Positions 44,401 to 51,626 of a stretch of DNA of 64,000 nt are shown piece after piece. The translations under genes were made by a program, and so were the position numbers. Source of the DNA: an uncultured Eubacteriales bacterium (GTDB taxonomy: Bacteria > Bacillota > Clostridia > Oscillospirales > Acutalibacteraceae); assembly GCA_905198155.1 (NCBI GenBank), contig CAJKBQ010000009.1:1-64000 (forward strand). Reading direction: 5' to 3'. The notes below the pieces were generated by a model. It was given only the letters and a program-made list of their open reading frames with translations. It did not search any database and was not told the DNA's origin. Position 1 is the first letter of the stretch. Each line of letters starts with the position of its first letter.

Positions 44401-44458
44401 ATTGTAGCACGTCCGCGGCGGATCGTCAAAAAATTTCACATAATGAAATTGTGTTTCA
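44401..44458 (-). promoter_or_regulatory. DMT transporter promoter and IclR-type operator candidate
   Basis: On the minus strand TTGACG (44424-44429), 17-bp spacer, TACAAT (44401-44406). Directly upstream is an interlocked repeat TTTCA-N5-TGAAA-N5-TTTCA (44434-44458), that is, two overlapping palindromes of the size bound by IclR dimers. The regulator gene starts at 44485. Confidence 0.6.
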
Positions 44459-44484
44459 AAAACGTCGAAAGGAGGCGCACCCGA

Positions 44485-45249
44485 ATGATCGCATCCGTCC
44501 ACAAAGCCATGCAAATCCTGCGCGTCCTGTCCGACGGCGCGGGCCGCCCGATGCCGCTGTCCGCGCTGGCGCAGCAAACCGGACTCCCCAAACCCACGTG
44601 CGCACACCTCGTCCGCACGCTGATGCAGGACGGCTACGTCGAGCAGGTGTCGCGCAGCGCAGGCTATGTGCTGGGGCCGGAAACCTATTGCCTCACGCGG
44701 TTCGGCCGCTACGACAACGAATGGGTCGCGCTCTGCCGCCCGGTGCTGCGCTGGCTGCACCGCCAAACCGGCGAAGCGATCGTGTTGGCGGTCATCCGCA
44801 GCGAAAAAAAATTCATCATCGACCTGATCGACCCCACCCAGCACATTTTACCAAATTCCGCCGATATCCGTCCCGACGATATCTATCGCACCGCGACCGG
44901 CCGCGCCATTCTGGCCAATCTCCGGCCGGACGAAGTGTCCGCCATCTACGCCCGGTTCGGCGCGCCCGGCGCACAGTGGGATAATATGGAATCTCTGGAC
45001 GAACTGCAAGCCGCCGCCGCATCGCTGCCCCGCCGCGGCGTCATCGTCACCGAGCAGCCGCGCAACGGCGCCATCGCATTGGGCTACGGCAAGGCCGTGC
45101 ATTCCGCCACCGGATGTGTGGGAGCCGTTGGCGTCGCCGCGGAGGTTCCGCCCGCCGAGCGTGCCCAATTTGCCGCGCGGGATCCCGCCATCCGCCGCGC
45201 CCTCGCGCAATGTGTCGCCGAAATCGAGCGCCGGATGCAATTCGACTAA
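44485..45249 (+). CDS. IclR-family transcriptional regulator
   Basis: 254 residues: N-terminal winged helix (MPLSALAQQTGLPKPTCAHL near 24-43, then LMQDGYVEQVSRSAGYVLG) and the C-terminal IclR effector domain (about 80-250; RTATGRAILANLRPDEV). IclR proteins bind small organic acids or sugar-acid derivatives. GAAAGGAGG lies upstream. The last 36 bp of the gene, encoding VAEIERRMQFD and the stop, are repeated three more times downstream in a 123-bp tandem repeat. Confidence 0.9.
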   Translation: MIASVHKAMQILRVLSDGAGRPMPLSALAQQTGLPKPTCAHLVRTLMQDGYVEQVSRSAGYVLGPETYCLTRFGRYDNEWVALCRPVLRWLHRQTGEAIVLAVIRSEKKFIIDLIDPTQHILPNSADIRPDDIYRTATGRAILANLRPDEVSAIYARFGAPGAQWDNMESLDELQAAAASLPRRGVIVTEQPRNGAIALGYGKAVHSATGCVGAVGVAAEVPPAERAQFAARDPAIRRALAQCVAEIERRMQFD

Positions 45250-45618
45250 CCTCCACGCAAATTTCCCGGCATTTCCATGTGCTGCAAACCAATTTTATTA
45301 GAAAACGATTTGCAGATTGCAAATAGTTCCCATTTTGTCGCCGAAATCGAGCGCCGGATGCAATTCGACTAATCTCCACGCAAATTTCCCGGCATTTCCA
45401 TGTGCTGCAAACCAATTTTATTGGAAAACTACTTGCAGATTGCAAATAGTTCCCATTTTGTTGCCGAAATCGAACGTCGAATGCAATTCGACTAATCTCC
45501 ACGCATATTTCCCGATATTCCCATGTGTTGCAAGCCAATTTTATTGGAAAACTACTTGCAGATTGCAAATCGTTTCCATTTTGTCGCCGAAATCGAACGC
45601 CGAATGCAATTCGACTAA
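45214..45618 (+). repeat. 123-bp tandem repeat, 3.3 copies, starting inside the IclR gene
   Basis: Units start at 45214, 45337, 45460 and 45583 (the last truncated after about 36 bp), with an exact period of 123 bp (41 codons). Each unit begins with the 3' end of the IclR gene (V-A-E-I-E-R-R-M-Q-F-D-stop) and continues with an A/T-rich spacer containing TTTGCAGATTGCAAA-like palindromic sequence. Copies 1 and 2 are nearly identical; copy 3 and the fragment differ, and within the coding part all differences seen are synonymous third-position changes. Confidence 0.95.
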
Positions 45619-45627
45619 GCCCCCCAC

Positions 45628-45707
45628 GCGCCAACGGCGCATATCACTCGGCTGTAAGCCGAATATCACTGCGAAGCAATATCACTCGCCCACAGGGCGA
45701 ATATAAC
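45628..45707. repeat. Array of four small hairpins separated by AATATCACT
   Basis: Stems GCGCC-GGCGC (45628-45640), CGGCT-AGCCG (45649-45661), GC-GAA-GC (45671-45677) and CGCCC-GGGCG (45687-45699), separated by (A/C)ATATCACT, AATATCACT and AATATCACT and ended by AATATAAC. It is a non-coding, modular element between the tandem repeat and the tRNA terminator. Confidence 0.75.
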
Positions 45708-45709
45708 CG

Positions 45710-45742
45710 AAAAGACTCTTGTTCAAAGAACAAGAGTCTTTT
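45710..45742 (-). terminator. Terminator of tRNA-Gly
   Basis: Perfect 15-bp stem AAAAGACTCTTGTTC / GAACAAGAGTCTTTT with a 3-base loop directly after the tRNA on the minus strand. Confidence 0.85.
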
Positions 45743-45744
45743 CT

Positions 45745-45820
45745 TGGAGCGGCTGACGAGGCTCGAACTCGCTACCTCCACCTTGGCAAGGTGGCGCTCT
45801 ACCAGATGAGCTACAGCCGC
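45745..45820 (-). tRNA. tRNA-Gly (GCC anticodon)
   Basis: 76 bp including an encoded CCA end. The minus strand folds as a cloverleaf: acceptor GCGGCTG / CAGCCGC, D-arm with GTAGCTCATCTGGTAGAGC, anticodon arm CCACCTTGCCAAGGTGG with GCC in the loop, T-arm with GTTCGAGCC, discriminator T and then CCA. Its own consensus promoter lies about 40 bp upstream. Confidence 0.95.
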
Positions 45821-45860
45821 ATATTCAATTGACCGCCGCGCGTCGTGCGGAACGTGTATT

Positions 45861-45889
45861 ATTATACCGCACAACGCGCAGTTTGTCAA
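45861..45889 (-). promoter_or_regulatory. Consensus promoter of tRNA-Gly
   Basis: On the minus strand perfect TTGACA (45884-45889), 17-bp spacer, perfect TATAAT (45861-45866). Confidence 0.88.
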
Positions 45890-45924
45890 GCCTATTTTTC
45901 AAAAAAGTTGAAAAATTTGCATTT

Positions 45925-46755
45925 TTATCGAATCAGCGTGAAATACAGGATCACCAGCAATCCCAGTATAATCCGGTACCACCCAAATACGGTAAAATCG
46001 TGCTTTTTGATATACCGCATCAAGAAGCGAATCACCAAGATCGAAACCACGAACGCCGTCACCATCCCGATCAGCAGGATCACCAGCTCCGCCCCGGTAA
46101 ACGCCATCCCAAATTTGAGCAATTTCAGCAAACTCGCGCCGAACATCACCGGCACCGCCAGGTAGAACGTGTATTCCGCCGCCGTTGTCCGCCCGATTCC
46201 GATCATCAACGCGCCGACGATCGTCGCCCCGGAGCGCGACGTCCCCGGAAACACCGCCGCAATCAGCTGGAACACGCCGATCAACAGCGCGTCGCGGCAC
46301 GTCAGCGTGTCGATGCTGGTGCAGCGCGGCGTTTTGTTCCGGTTGATCCGCTCCGCCACAATGAACAGCACGCCGAACAGAATTAACATAATCGCCACTG
46401 TCGTCCAATTATAGAACAATTTGTTCAGATAATCGTCCAGCAGCACCCCGACAATCGCCGCCGGCACGCAGGAAATCAGAATTTTGCCCCACATAATCAT
46501 CGTTTTTTTGCGGAACTTCACCTGCCCGTGCGACCGCGTCAACGGCCACAGCTGCTTCCAATACAGCACCACCACGGCCAAAATCGACCCCAGCTGCACC
46601 ACCACCAAAAACAGCTCTTTGAACTGCTCGGTGACTTTCATCTGGATGAATTCGTCCAGCAAAATCATGTGCCCGGTGCTGCTGATCGGCAGCCACTCGG
46701 TGATCCCCTGCACGATGCCCAGCAGCGCCGCCTTGATGTATTCCCAAATGCCCAA
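45925..46755 (-). CDS. uppP: Undecaprenyl-diphosphatase (BacA)
   Basis: 276 residues, usual length, with about eight membrane helices. The catalytic blocks QGITEWLPISSTGHM (about 13-27) and PGTSRSGATI (about 170-179) are intact. The enzyme recycles undecaprenyl diphosphate for cell-wall synthesis at the membrane. The start is a TTG at 46755 with AAAGGAG 8 bp upstream; an upstream ATG in the same frame would add a non-family extension crossing the -10 box at 46795-46800. Confidence 0.93.
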   Translation of the reverse strand: MGIWEYIKAALLGIVQGITEWLPISSTGHMILLDEFIQMKVTEQFKELFLVVVQLGSILAVVVLYWKQLWPLTRSHGQVKFRKKTMIMWGKILISCVPAAIVGVLLDDYLNKLFYNWTTVAIMLILFGVLFIVAERINRNKTPRCTSIDTLTCRDALLIGVFQLIAAVFPGTSRSGATIVGALMIGIGRTTAAEYTFYLAVPVMFGASLLKLLKFGMAFTGAELVILLIGMVTAFVVSILVIRFLMRYIKKHDFTVFGWYRIILGLLVILYFTLIR

Positions 46756-46861
46756 TCGAATCGCTCCTTTACGTCTGAAAATCGGTTTGCTACCATTATA
46801 GCATATCGCGCAGAGATTTACCATCCCTTTGCGGATTTTTTTTGAAAATCTTTCGATTTGC

Positions 46862-46890
46862 TTGCAGTTCCCCTCAAAATGTGATACAAT
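46862..46890 (+). promoter_or_regulatory. Promoter of the Gfo/Idh/MocA gene
   Basis: TTGCAG (46862-46867), 17-bp spacer, TACAAT (46885-46890), 48 bp before the start codon. Confidence 0.65.
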
Positions 46891-46937
46891 ACAATCAGAT
46901 AAGCCGATCCAACGGCATATGGAAAGGAATTGAAAAA

Positions 46938-47900
46938 ATGAGCATTGCAATTGTGGGCGGCGGATATATCGTCCCAGAGTTTTGGCGCGCCGTAGACGCC
47001 ACCCCGGACCTGACGGTGCGCGGCATCTGGGCGCGCCGCGCGGACGTCCGAACGCAGTTGGCCGCGGCGCACGCCGTCGTCGCGTACGACACCTTCGACC
47101 AGCTCCTGCGCGACCCGGCCGTGGACACCATCTACCTCGCGCTGTCCAACCATGTGCATTACGAATACGCGATGCACGCCCTCGCCGCCGGAAAACACGT
47201 CCTGATCGAAAAACCGGTCGCCCTCCGCGCCGACGAAGCGCGCACCCTTTTTCACGAAGCAGCGCGCCGCGGACTGGTATTATTTGAAATGATTACCAAC
47301 CAATATCATCCATTTTGCGCGGAGATTGCCCGCCGTCTGCCGGATATCGGCCCCATCCGGATCGCGACGTTCAATTATTCCCAGTATTCCTCGCGCTACG
47401 ATGCGTTCCGCCGCGGCGAAATTCACCCGGTGTTCGACTCGGCAAAAGGCGGCGGCGCGCTGCCGGATCTCAATATTTACAATTTACACCTGGCAATTCG
47501 ATGGCTCGGTGTCCCCGCCCACGCCGCCTACATCGCCAACCGGACGCGCGGCGTCGATACCTCCGGCACCGTCCTGCTCCAATACCCGGACATGGTCTGC
47601 ACCTGCACCGCCGCCAAAGACTGCGACGGCCCCAGCGGTTTTTCCCTCCAAGGCGAGCACGGCTGCATTTTCAGCGACGCCGCGCCCAACGTCCTGAACA
47701 CATACAGCGTCCAGCTGCGCGGCCACGAAGCCGAATCGTTCGTCCTCCCGCGCCGCGCCAGCCGAATGTGCGACGAGCTGGACGCGTTCAGCGCACACCT
47801 GGCCGTCGGCGACCGCGCATGGTTTGCGGAGCGTGCTGCGCACTCGATTCAGGTGATGGAGGTGCTGGAAACACTTCTCACGAAAGGGAGCGAAATGTGA
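46938..47900 (+). CDS. Gfo/Idh/MocA-family oxidoreductase
   Basis: 320 residues. N-terminal Rossmann domain (MSIAIVGGGYIVPE) with a conventional GKHVLIEKPVAL motif (about 82-93) including the catalytic lysine, then the C-terminal Gfo/Idh/MocA domain (AKGGGALPDLNIYNLHLAIR). It is a probable NAD(P)-dependent sugar or polyol dehydrogenase. Unlike the two GH109-like proteins at the start of the window it keeps the EKP lysine. GAAAGGA precedes the ATG. Confidence 0.88.
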   Translation: MSIAIVGGGYIVPEFWRAVDATPDLTVRGIWARRADVRTQLAAAHAVVAYDTFDQLLRDPAVDTIYLALSNHVHYEYAMHALAAGKHVLIEKPVALRADEARTLFHEAARRGLVLFEMITNQYHPFCAEIARRLPDIGPIRIATFNYSQYSSRYDAFRRGEIHPVFDSAKGGGALPDLNIYNLHLAIRWLGVPAHAAYIANRTRGVDTSGTVLLQYPDMVCTCTAAKDCDGPSGFSLQGEHGCIFSDAAPNVLNTYSVQLRGHEAESFVLPRRASRMCDELDAFSAHLAVGDRAWFAERAAHSIQVMEVLETLLTKGSEM

Positions 47901-48124
47901 TCGCGCCATTGTAGCCGCCTCCGCATTCCCAATTCACCCGAAACATTGCCGTCCCACCGTCGCCCCGCCAAACCTGGTACAACGCTCTATGTAGATGGGA
48001 ATGTTGCAATATATTCCGCAAAAGGAAGCTGTGCAGCATCCAAATATTGTATTTTTCGCCGCTGTGCGCAACTCATCATACACATAACAATAATTCAAGC
48101 ATTTTCCATTGGAGGGAATCCCAT

Positions 48125-48580
48125 ATGATCGAGACTCAGCGTCTGCACCTCCGCATCACCGACCAGCCCGAAATGGCGCGCCTGATCGCCGCCGAGCCGG
48201 ACGAAGAGATGCGCCGCGCATACACAGAAATGCTGGACGGATGCCTGTCGCACCCGGATCAGTGGCCGTGGTACGCCGTCTGGATGATCGAATTGCCGGA
48301 CGGGACGCGCGTCGGCGACCTGTGCTTCAAGGGCCTCCCGCCTACCGGCGCCGTCGAAATCGGGTACGGCATCCTGGACGAATTCCAATGCCGCGGCTAC
48401 GCCACCGAGGCCGTCGCCGCCGCCGTCGCATGGGCGCAGCACCAGCCCGGCGTGCGGTGCGTGGAAGCCGAGACCGAACCGACCAACGCCGCGTCCCAAC
48501 GCGTCCTCGCGAAATGCGGGTTCGTCGCCAATGGTCAAATCGGTGCCGAAGGGCCGCGATTTGTGTTCATTGGTACCTAA
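48125..48580 (+). CDS. GNAT-family N-acetyltransferase
   Basis: 151 residues. Starts MIETQRLHLRI, typical of the RimJ/RimL-like branch; the acetyl-CoA-binding block is GYGILDEFQCRGYATEA (about 76-92), followed by EPTNAASQRVLAKCGF. The substrate, protein or small molecule, is unknown. TTGGAGGG precedes the ATG. Confidence 0.87.
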   Translation: MIETQRLHLRITDQPEMARLIAAEPDEEMRRAYTEMLDGCLSHPDQWPWYAVWMIELPDGTRVGDLCFKGLPPTGAVEIGYGILDEFQCRGYATEAVAAAVAWAQHQPGVRCVEAETEPTNAASQRVLAKCGFVANGQIGAEGPRFVFIGT

Positions 48581-48908
48581 ATGTTGCATCCAGAAAAGGG
48601 ATTTTATAGATTATCTTAAGATTTTTTGGTGTTTTGGGAAACTTTATAACACTTTATCTTCGACTTGTGTAATGTGAGTTTTTTCGCTTTTCTGGATTAT
48701 CTTGACTTTATGTGAATTTATTTCACGTCTATTGCCGTACTTTCGATTTTTTGTCTCAGGAATGTGAATATTATTCACTGCATATGGAATTACAGCGTTC
48801 ATGTGTGAATATTTTTCACACGTTCTGTTGAAAAAAGCAGCGCGCCTTCCACCGCCAATCCGCAAAACCGCACTGCCTTAAATATACTCCGTATGATATG
48901 AATTATAT
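48581..48908. other. A/T-rich gap between convergent genes with palindrome array
   Basis: About 330 bp, clearly more A/T-rich than the flanks, between the stop codons of the acetyltransferase and the SGNH hydrolase. It contains no convincing coding frame; a 73-codon minus-strand frame lacks a ribosome-binding site. Its content is the palindrome array listed next. Confidence 0.6.
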
Positions 48909-48912
48909 TCAC
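48712..48912. promoter_or_regulatory. Four-site palindrome array, consensus GTGAA-N5-TTCAC
   Basis: Sites: 48712-48726 (GTGAATTTATTTCAC), 48764-48778 (GTGAATATTATTCAC), 48805-48819 (GTGAATATTTTTCAC, extended to GTGTGAA/TTCACAC) and 48898-48912 (ATGAATTATATTCAC). Centres are about 52, 41 and 93 bp apart, near whole helical turns, so all sites would face one side. Written as TGTGA-N7-TCACA, the third site fits the TGTNA-N7-TNACA pattern of GlnR/TnrA boxes, but the regulator is unknown. The last site overlaps the SGNH gene stop codon. Confidence 0.6.
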
Positions 48913-49985
48913 ACAGCAGCCTGTACCCGCAGCAAAACCAACCTGCCCGCATCGCATCGGAGCGAAATCCGCACCGACTCTACCTCGTCAGCGCGCAAGA
49001 CGCAGACCGGCAGCGCGTAATCGCCCCATCCATCCGGGAAGCGCGCGTCCACTGAAAACTGCACGGTTCCGTGTGCGGTTTCAACACAAATTGTCCCATA
49101 TCCAGCATCTCGTGCCACGCTGCGCAGAATCAACAGCTGTACCGTTCGTGCATAGAGCTCAAACACGATGGGATTTCCGGGTTTTTCTGCCACCCAACCG
49201 TCCCGAAATTGCACAAAAACATTGGAATTTTCCACAAAAGCGCCATACGACACCGGCGCAATCCGACTGCTCCCCAACGATTGCGCGTCGCAATACCGGT
49301 CGCTGGTCAACGGGGACGGCAATGCGGCGGGCGCACCGCACCGTTCCGCCGCACGAATGGCCGCCAAACACGCACACACGTGCCGCGCAATCAATTCGTG
49401 CCCGTCATCGTTCGGATGCACAGAATCCGCAGCATAATCCGTCCATTTTATGGATTTATTATCCAAATATGGCGTTACAGCATCTACCACCGAAACCATT
49501 GGCAGATTGTAATGCGCGCCCACGCGGCGCTGATCGGCGGAGGCATCCCGCCCATCTTCCCGCGGCAAAAACAGTAGCAGAACCGCCGCGCCGGCCGCCA
49601 AACACCGCCGCACCACCGCTTCGTAAGTCTCCGTGCGGTCGCTGCCCGCTGGTGCGCCGCCGTCGTTGACGGCAAACTCAACCACCACGATATCCGGCCG
49701 GTGCGCCAGCAAGTCGTCGCACACGCGGAATGCGCCGATCGCGGATCCGGTCGCGCCAATCCCTGCGTTGACTAATTTTGTGTCAGATTGCGGAAAAGTG
49801 GCTTGCCAGTGCTGAACAATTCGGTTAATATACCGATTTTCAGGCACAGTTGCCTTTGCTCCGGCGGTGATCGAACCGCCAATGGCGCCGATAACTGTGG
49901 GCGCACCGGCTGCTGCATTTTGCATTTTTTGTTGAAATCCGGACGGATTTCCGACCTCAAGCACTGGCATAATAGACGAAATCAT
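48909..49985 (-). CDS. SGNH/GDSL-type hydrolase
   Basis: 358 residues, no signal peptide. Block I AIGGSITAG (Ser, about 35-43), the Gly and Asn of blocks II and III (NAGIGATGS; FAVNDGG) and block V DSVHPNDDGH (Asp and His, about 196-205) form the complete SGNH catalytic set. The C-terminal 150 residues are beta-rich and unassigned. It probably removes acetyl or similar ester groups from a carbohydrate (inference). The ATG at 49985 follows AAAGGAG. Confidence 0.87.
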   Translation of the reverse strand: MISSIMPVLEVGNPSGFQQKMQNAAAGAPTVIGAIGGSITAGAKATVPENRYINRIVQHWQATFPQSDTKLVNAGIGATGSAIGAFRVCDDLLAHRPDIVVVEFAVNDGGAPAGSDRTETYEAVVRRCLAAGAAVLLLFLPREDGRDASADQRRVGAHYNLPMVSVVDAVTPYLDNKSIKWTDYAADSVHPNDDGHELIARHVCACLAAIRAAERCGAPAALPSPLTSDRYCDAQSLGSSRIAPVSYGAFVENSNVFVQFRDGWVAEKPGNPIVFELYARTVQLLILRSVARDAGYGTICVETAHGTVQFSVDARFPDGWGDYALPVCVLRADEVESVRISLRCDAGRLVLLRVQAAV

Positions 49986-50031
49986 GTGAATTTCTCCTTT
50001 GCATGTGTGGAATTGAGATATGCTGGTGAAT

Positions 50032-50060
50032 ATTATAACAGATTTCATACCGGGTGTCAA
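50032..50060 (-). promoter_or_regulatory. Consensus promoter of the SGNH hydrolase gene
   Basis: On the minus strand perfect TTGACA (50055-50060), 17-bp spacer, TATAAT (50032-50037). A half-match to the nearby palindrome family (GTGAATATTATAAC, 50026-50039) lies over the -10 box. Confidence 0.85.
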
Positions 50061-50121
50061 TGCAATAAATGCGCAAAAAATATTGATTTTTATCCGAAAA
50101 TTCGCATTTTGACAGGAAAAA

Positions 50122-51270
50122 TCACATTTTACCCACCAATCGGGCAATCAGCGTCCGCTGTACGCGCATCGCACCCTTTTCGCAAAACTCTTGGCAGCAG
50201 AAACAATGGATACACTTTGCGCGATCAATCACCGGGATCCGGTCCGCCATACGGATGGCCTTCGCCGGACAGATCCGCGCGCATGCGCCACAACCGATGC
50301 AGTCATTTAGCTGAACATCCGGATAGGATGCAAACATTTTCTGGAGAATTTCACCGCGAATTTGACCAAGCAATCCGTATTTTCCCTGAAATAGCAGGCT
50401 ATTTGGCGTGCTAAGTTTTTCGTAGTCGGGCACGCAAAATCGATGAAAATCGCCAATAATCGGGACTTCTTCCACAGATTCCGGGATAAAACCGCGCTCA
50501 AATGCCGCTTGGAGCGTTGGGACTTCGGTACGGGATAGCCCAATTAGTGCCGCGCATGCCAAATCCAGTGGATATGGGCTGTGGCTGGCAAGAAGCGCAC
50601 CAATCGGGCGTGGGGTTCCGGCAGTGGGACCGTTGCCCTCCATACCGACAACTGCATCAACAATACACAGCTGCGGTTTGAAATATTCGTTTAAATCCAC
50701 CAACATCCGTGCGAAATCTTCCGGATTTGGGAAACGAAAGTGGTATTCCGGCTTGATGGTACCGGGGATGGTACCGAACATATTTTTGACCGCCGCGCTC
50801 ATACCCATCATGCCGTGGGTTTTGAGCTTGCAAAAATTGATGATTACGTCTGCTTCGTCCAGATATGATGTATATTGGAATTGCTTCGCGATACATGCCT
50901 CCGGGAAATAGGCTGTTTTTTGTTGAAAATTATTATTTAACCGTGCGCCATATGCTTCTGTTTTGTGCATTCCGGTTGCGTTGTATACACGTTCTACATA
51001 TGCCGCAGTATACAATCCGCCGGGGCTGTCGCCGATCACGACTTCCGCACCGCGCGCCCGCAGCAGCTCAGTCAGGGCGCAGAGCAGCGCCGGATGCGTC
51101 GTTGCGGCGGCTTCCGGCTTCAAAAATGACACCAAATTGGCTTTTATTGCGACTTTTGTGCCGTTTTTGATGCAATTTAGCCCGTCGATGGGCGTTAGCA
51201 CGGCGTCCAGCGCGCGGCGGACGGTTTCGGGGGCGTAGTCTGGACAAGCGACGATTGATACGGGTTCCAT
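50122..51270 (-). CDS. DUF362 protein with C-terminal 2[4Fe-4S] ferredoxin domain
   Basis: 382 residues. The DUF362 core (about 1-290) includes VIGDSPGGLYTAAYV, INFCKLKTHGMMGMSAAVKN and IVDAVVGMEGNGPTAG. At the C terminus a ferredoxin domain has two full motifs, CIGCGACARICP (about 321-332) and CIHCFCCQEFCEKGA (about 350-364). DUF362-ferredoxin proteins are common in anaerobes and their reaction is unknown; electron transfer is certain only as a capability. Good ribosome site (ATGGAGC). It lies in a region rich in other Fe-S protein genes. Confidence 0.9.
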   Translation of the reverse strand: MEPVSIVACPDYAPETVRRALDAVLTPIDGLNCIKNGTKVAIKANLVSFLKPEAAATTHPALLCALTELLRARGAEVVIGDSPGGLYTAAYVERVYNATGMHKTEAYGARLNNNFQQKTAYFPEACIAKQFQYTSYLDEADVIINFCKLKTHGMMGMSAAVKNMFGTIPGTIKPEYHFRFPNPEDFARMLVDLNEYFKPQLCIVDAVVGMEGNGPTAGTPRPIGALLASHSPYPLDLACAALIGLSRTEVPTLQAAFERGFIPESVEEVPIIGDFHRFCVPDYEKLSTPNSLLFQGKYGLLGQIRGEILQKMFASYPDVQLNDCIGCGACARICPAKAIRMADRIPVIDRAKCIHCFCCQEFCEKGAMRVQRTLIARLVGKM

Positions 51271-51626
51271 GGCGATGCTCCATTTCTATTGGACTGGGAA
51301 TTGCGGCCGATTTGCGTTCCGAAATTGCTTTGTATTCCCTGTTTTGTTTCAGTTTTACAGTCTCAATTTTCATTCTTTTCGATTATTGTAGCACAAACCG
51401 GGCAGTAATTCAATCATTTGGCGGATTTTTCGTGCTTTTTGTAGCCAAAATTTTTTCGTCCGATTTTTACACCGAAAAACGCAAAAAAGAGGCGTTTTGG
51501 CCTCTTTTTGCACGATTCAAGAATGATTGCAGGACATTACCAGGAATATTTTGGGTGCACTGGGTATGGTAATCGCGATGCGCTCTAAATTTCTCATTTT
51601 TGGAGTTCACTTTTCGCTCTGCAATG
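51271..51626. other. Gap holding the DUF362 promoter and a terminator
   Basis: About 355 bp without genes. On the minus strand TTGAAT (51408-51413), 17 bp and TACAAT (51385-51390) form the DUF362 promoter. Upstream of it, at 51483-51509, the stem AAAAGAGGC / GCCTCTTTT with T-runs on both sides terminates the gene that ends at 51627. Confidence 0.7.
51483..51509 (-). terminator. Terminator of the unknown gene at 51.6-52.4 kb
   Basis: Hairpin AAAAAGAGGC-loop-GCCTCTTTTT, A/T-symmetric, 118 bp after the stop codon at 51627. It works in either direction. Confidence 0.75.

Noticed and set aside
45214..45618. CRISPR array
   Set aside because: The units are 123 bp and repeat as a whole, with no short repeat/unique spacer structure and no cas genes nearby.
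45317..45706. Open frame of 129 codons with internal 41-residue repeats
   Set aside because: It arises because the 123-bp repeat is a multiple of three without stops in that frame; the minus strand is also open. There is no ribosome-binding site.
48644..48865. Minus-strand gene of 73 codons in the palindrome gap
   Set aside because: It has no ribosome site, its composition follows the A/T-rich gap, and it runs through three palindromes.
48712..48912. parS, Rex or CRP sites
   Set aside because: The parS palindrome is TTTCAC-GTGAAA, the reverse order. Rex and CRP sites have an even 6-bp spacer, whereas these have an odd centre.
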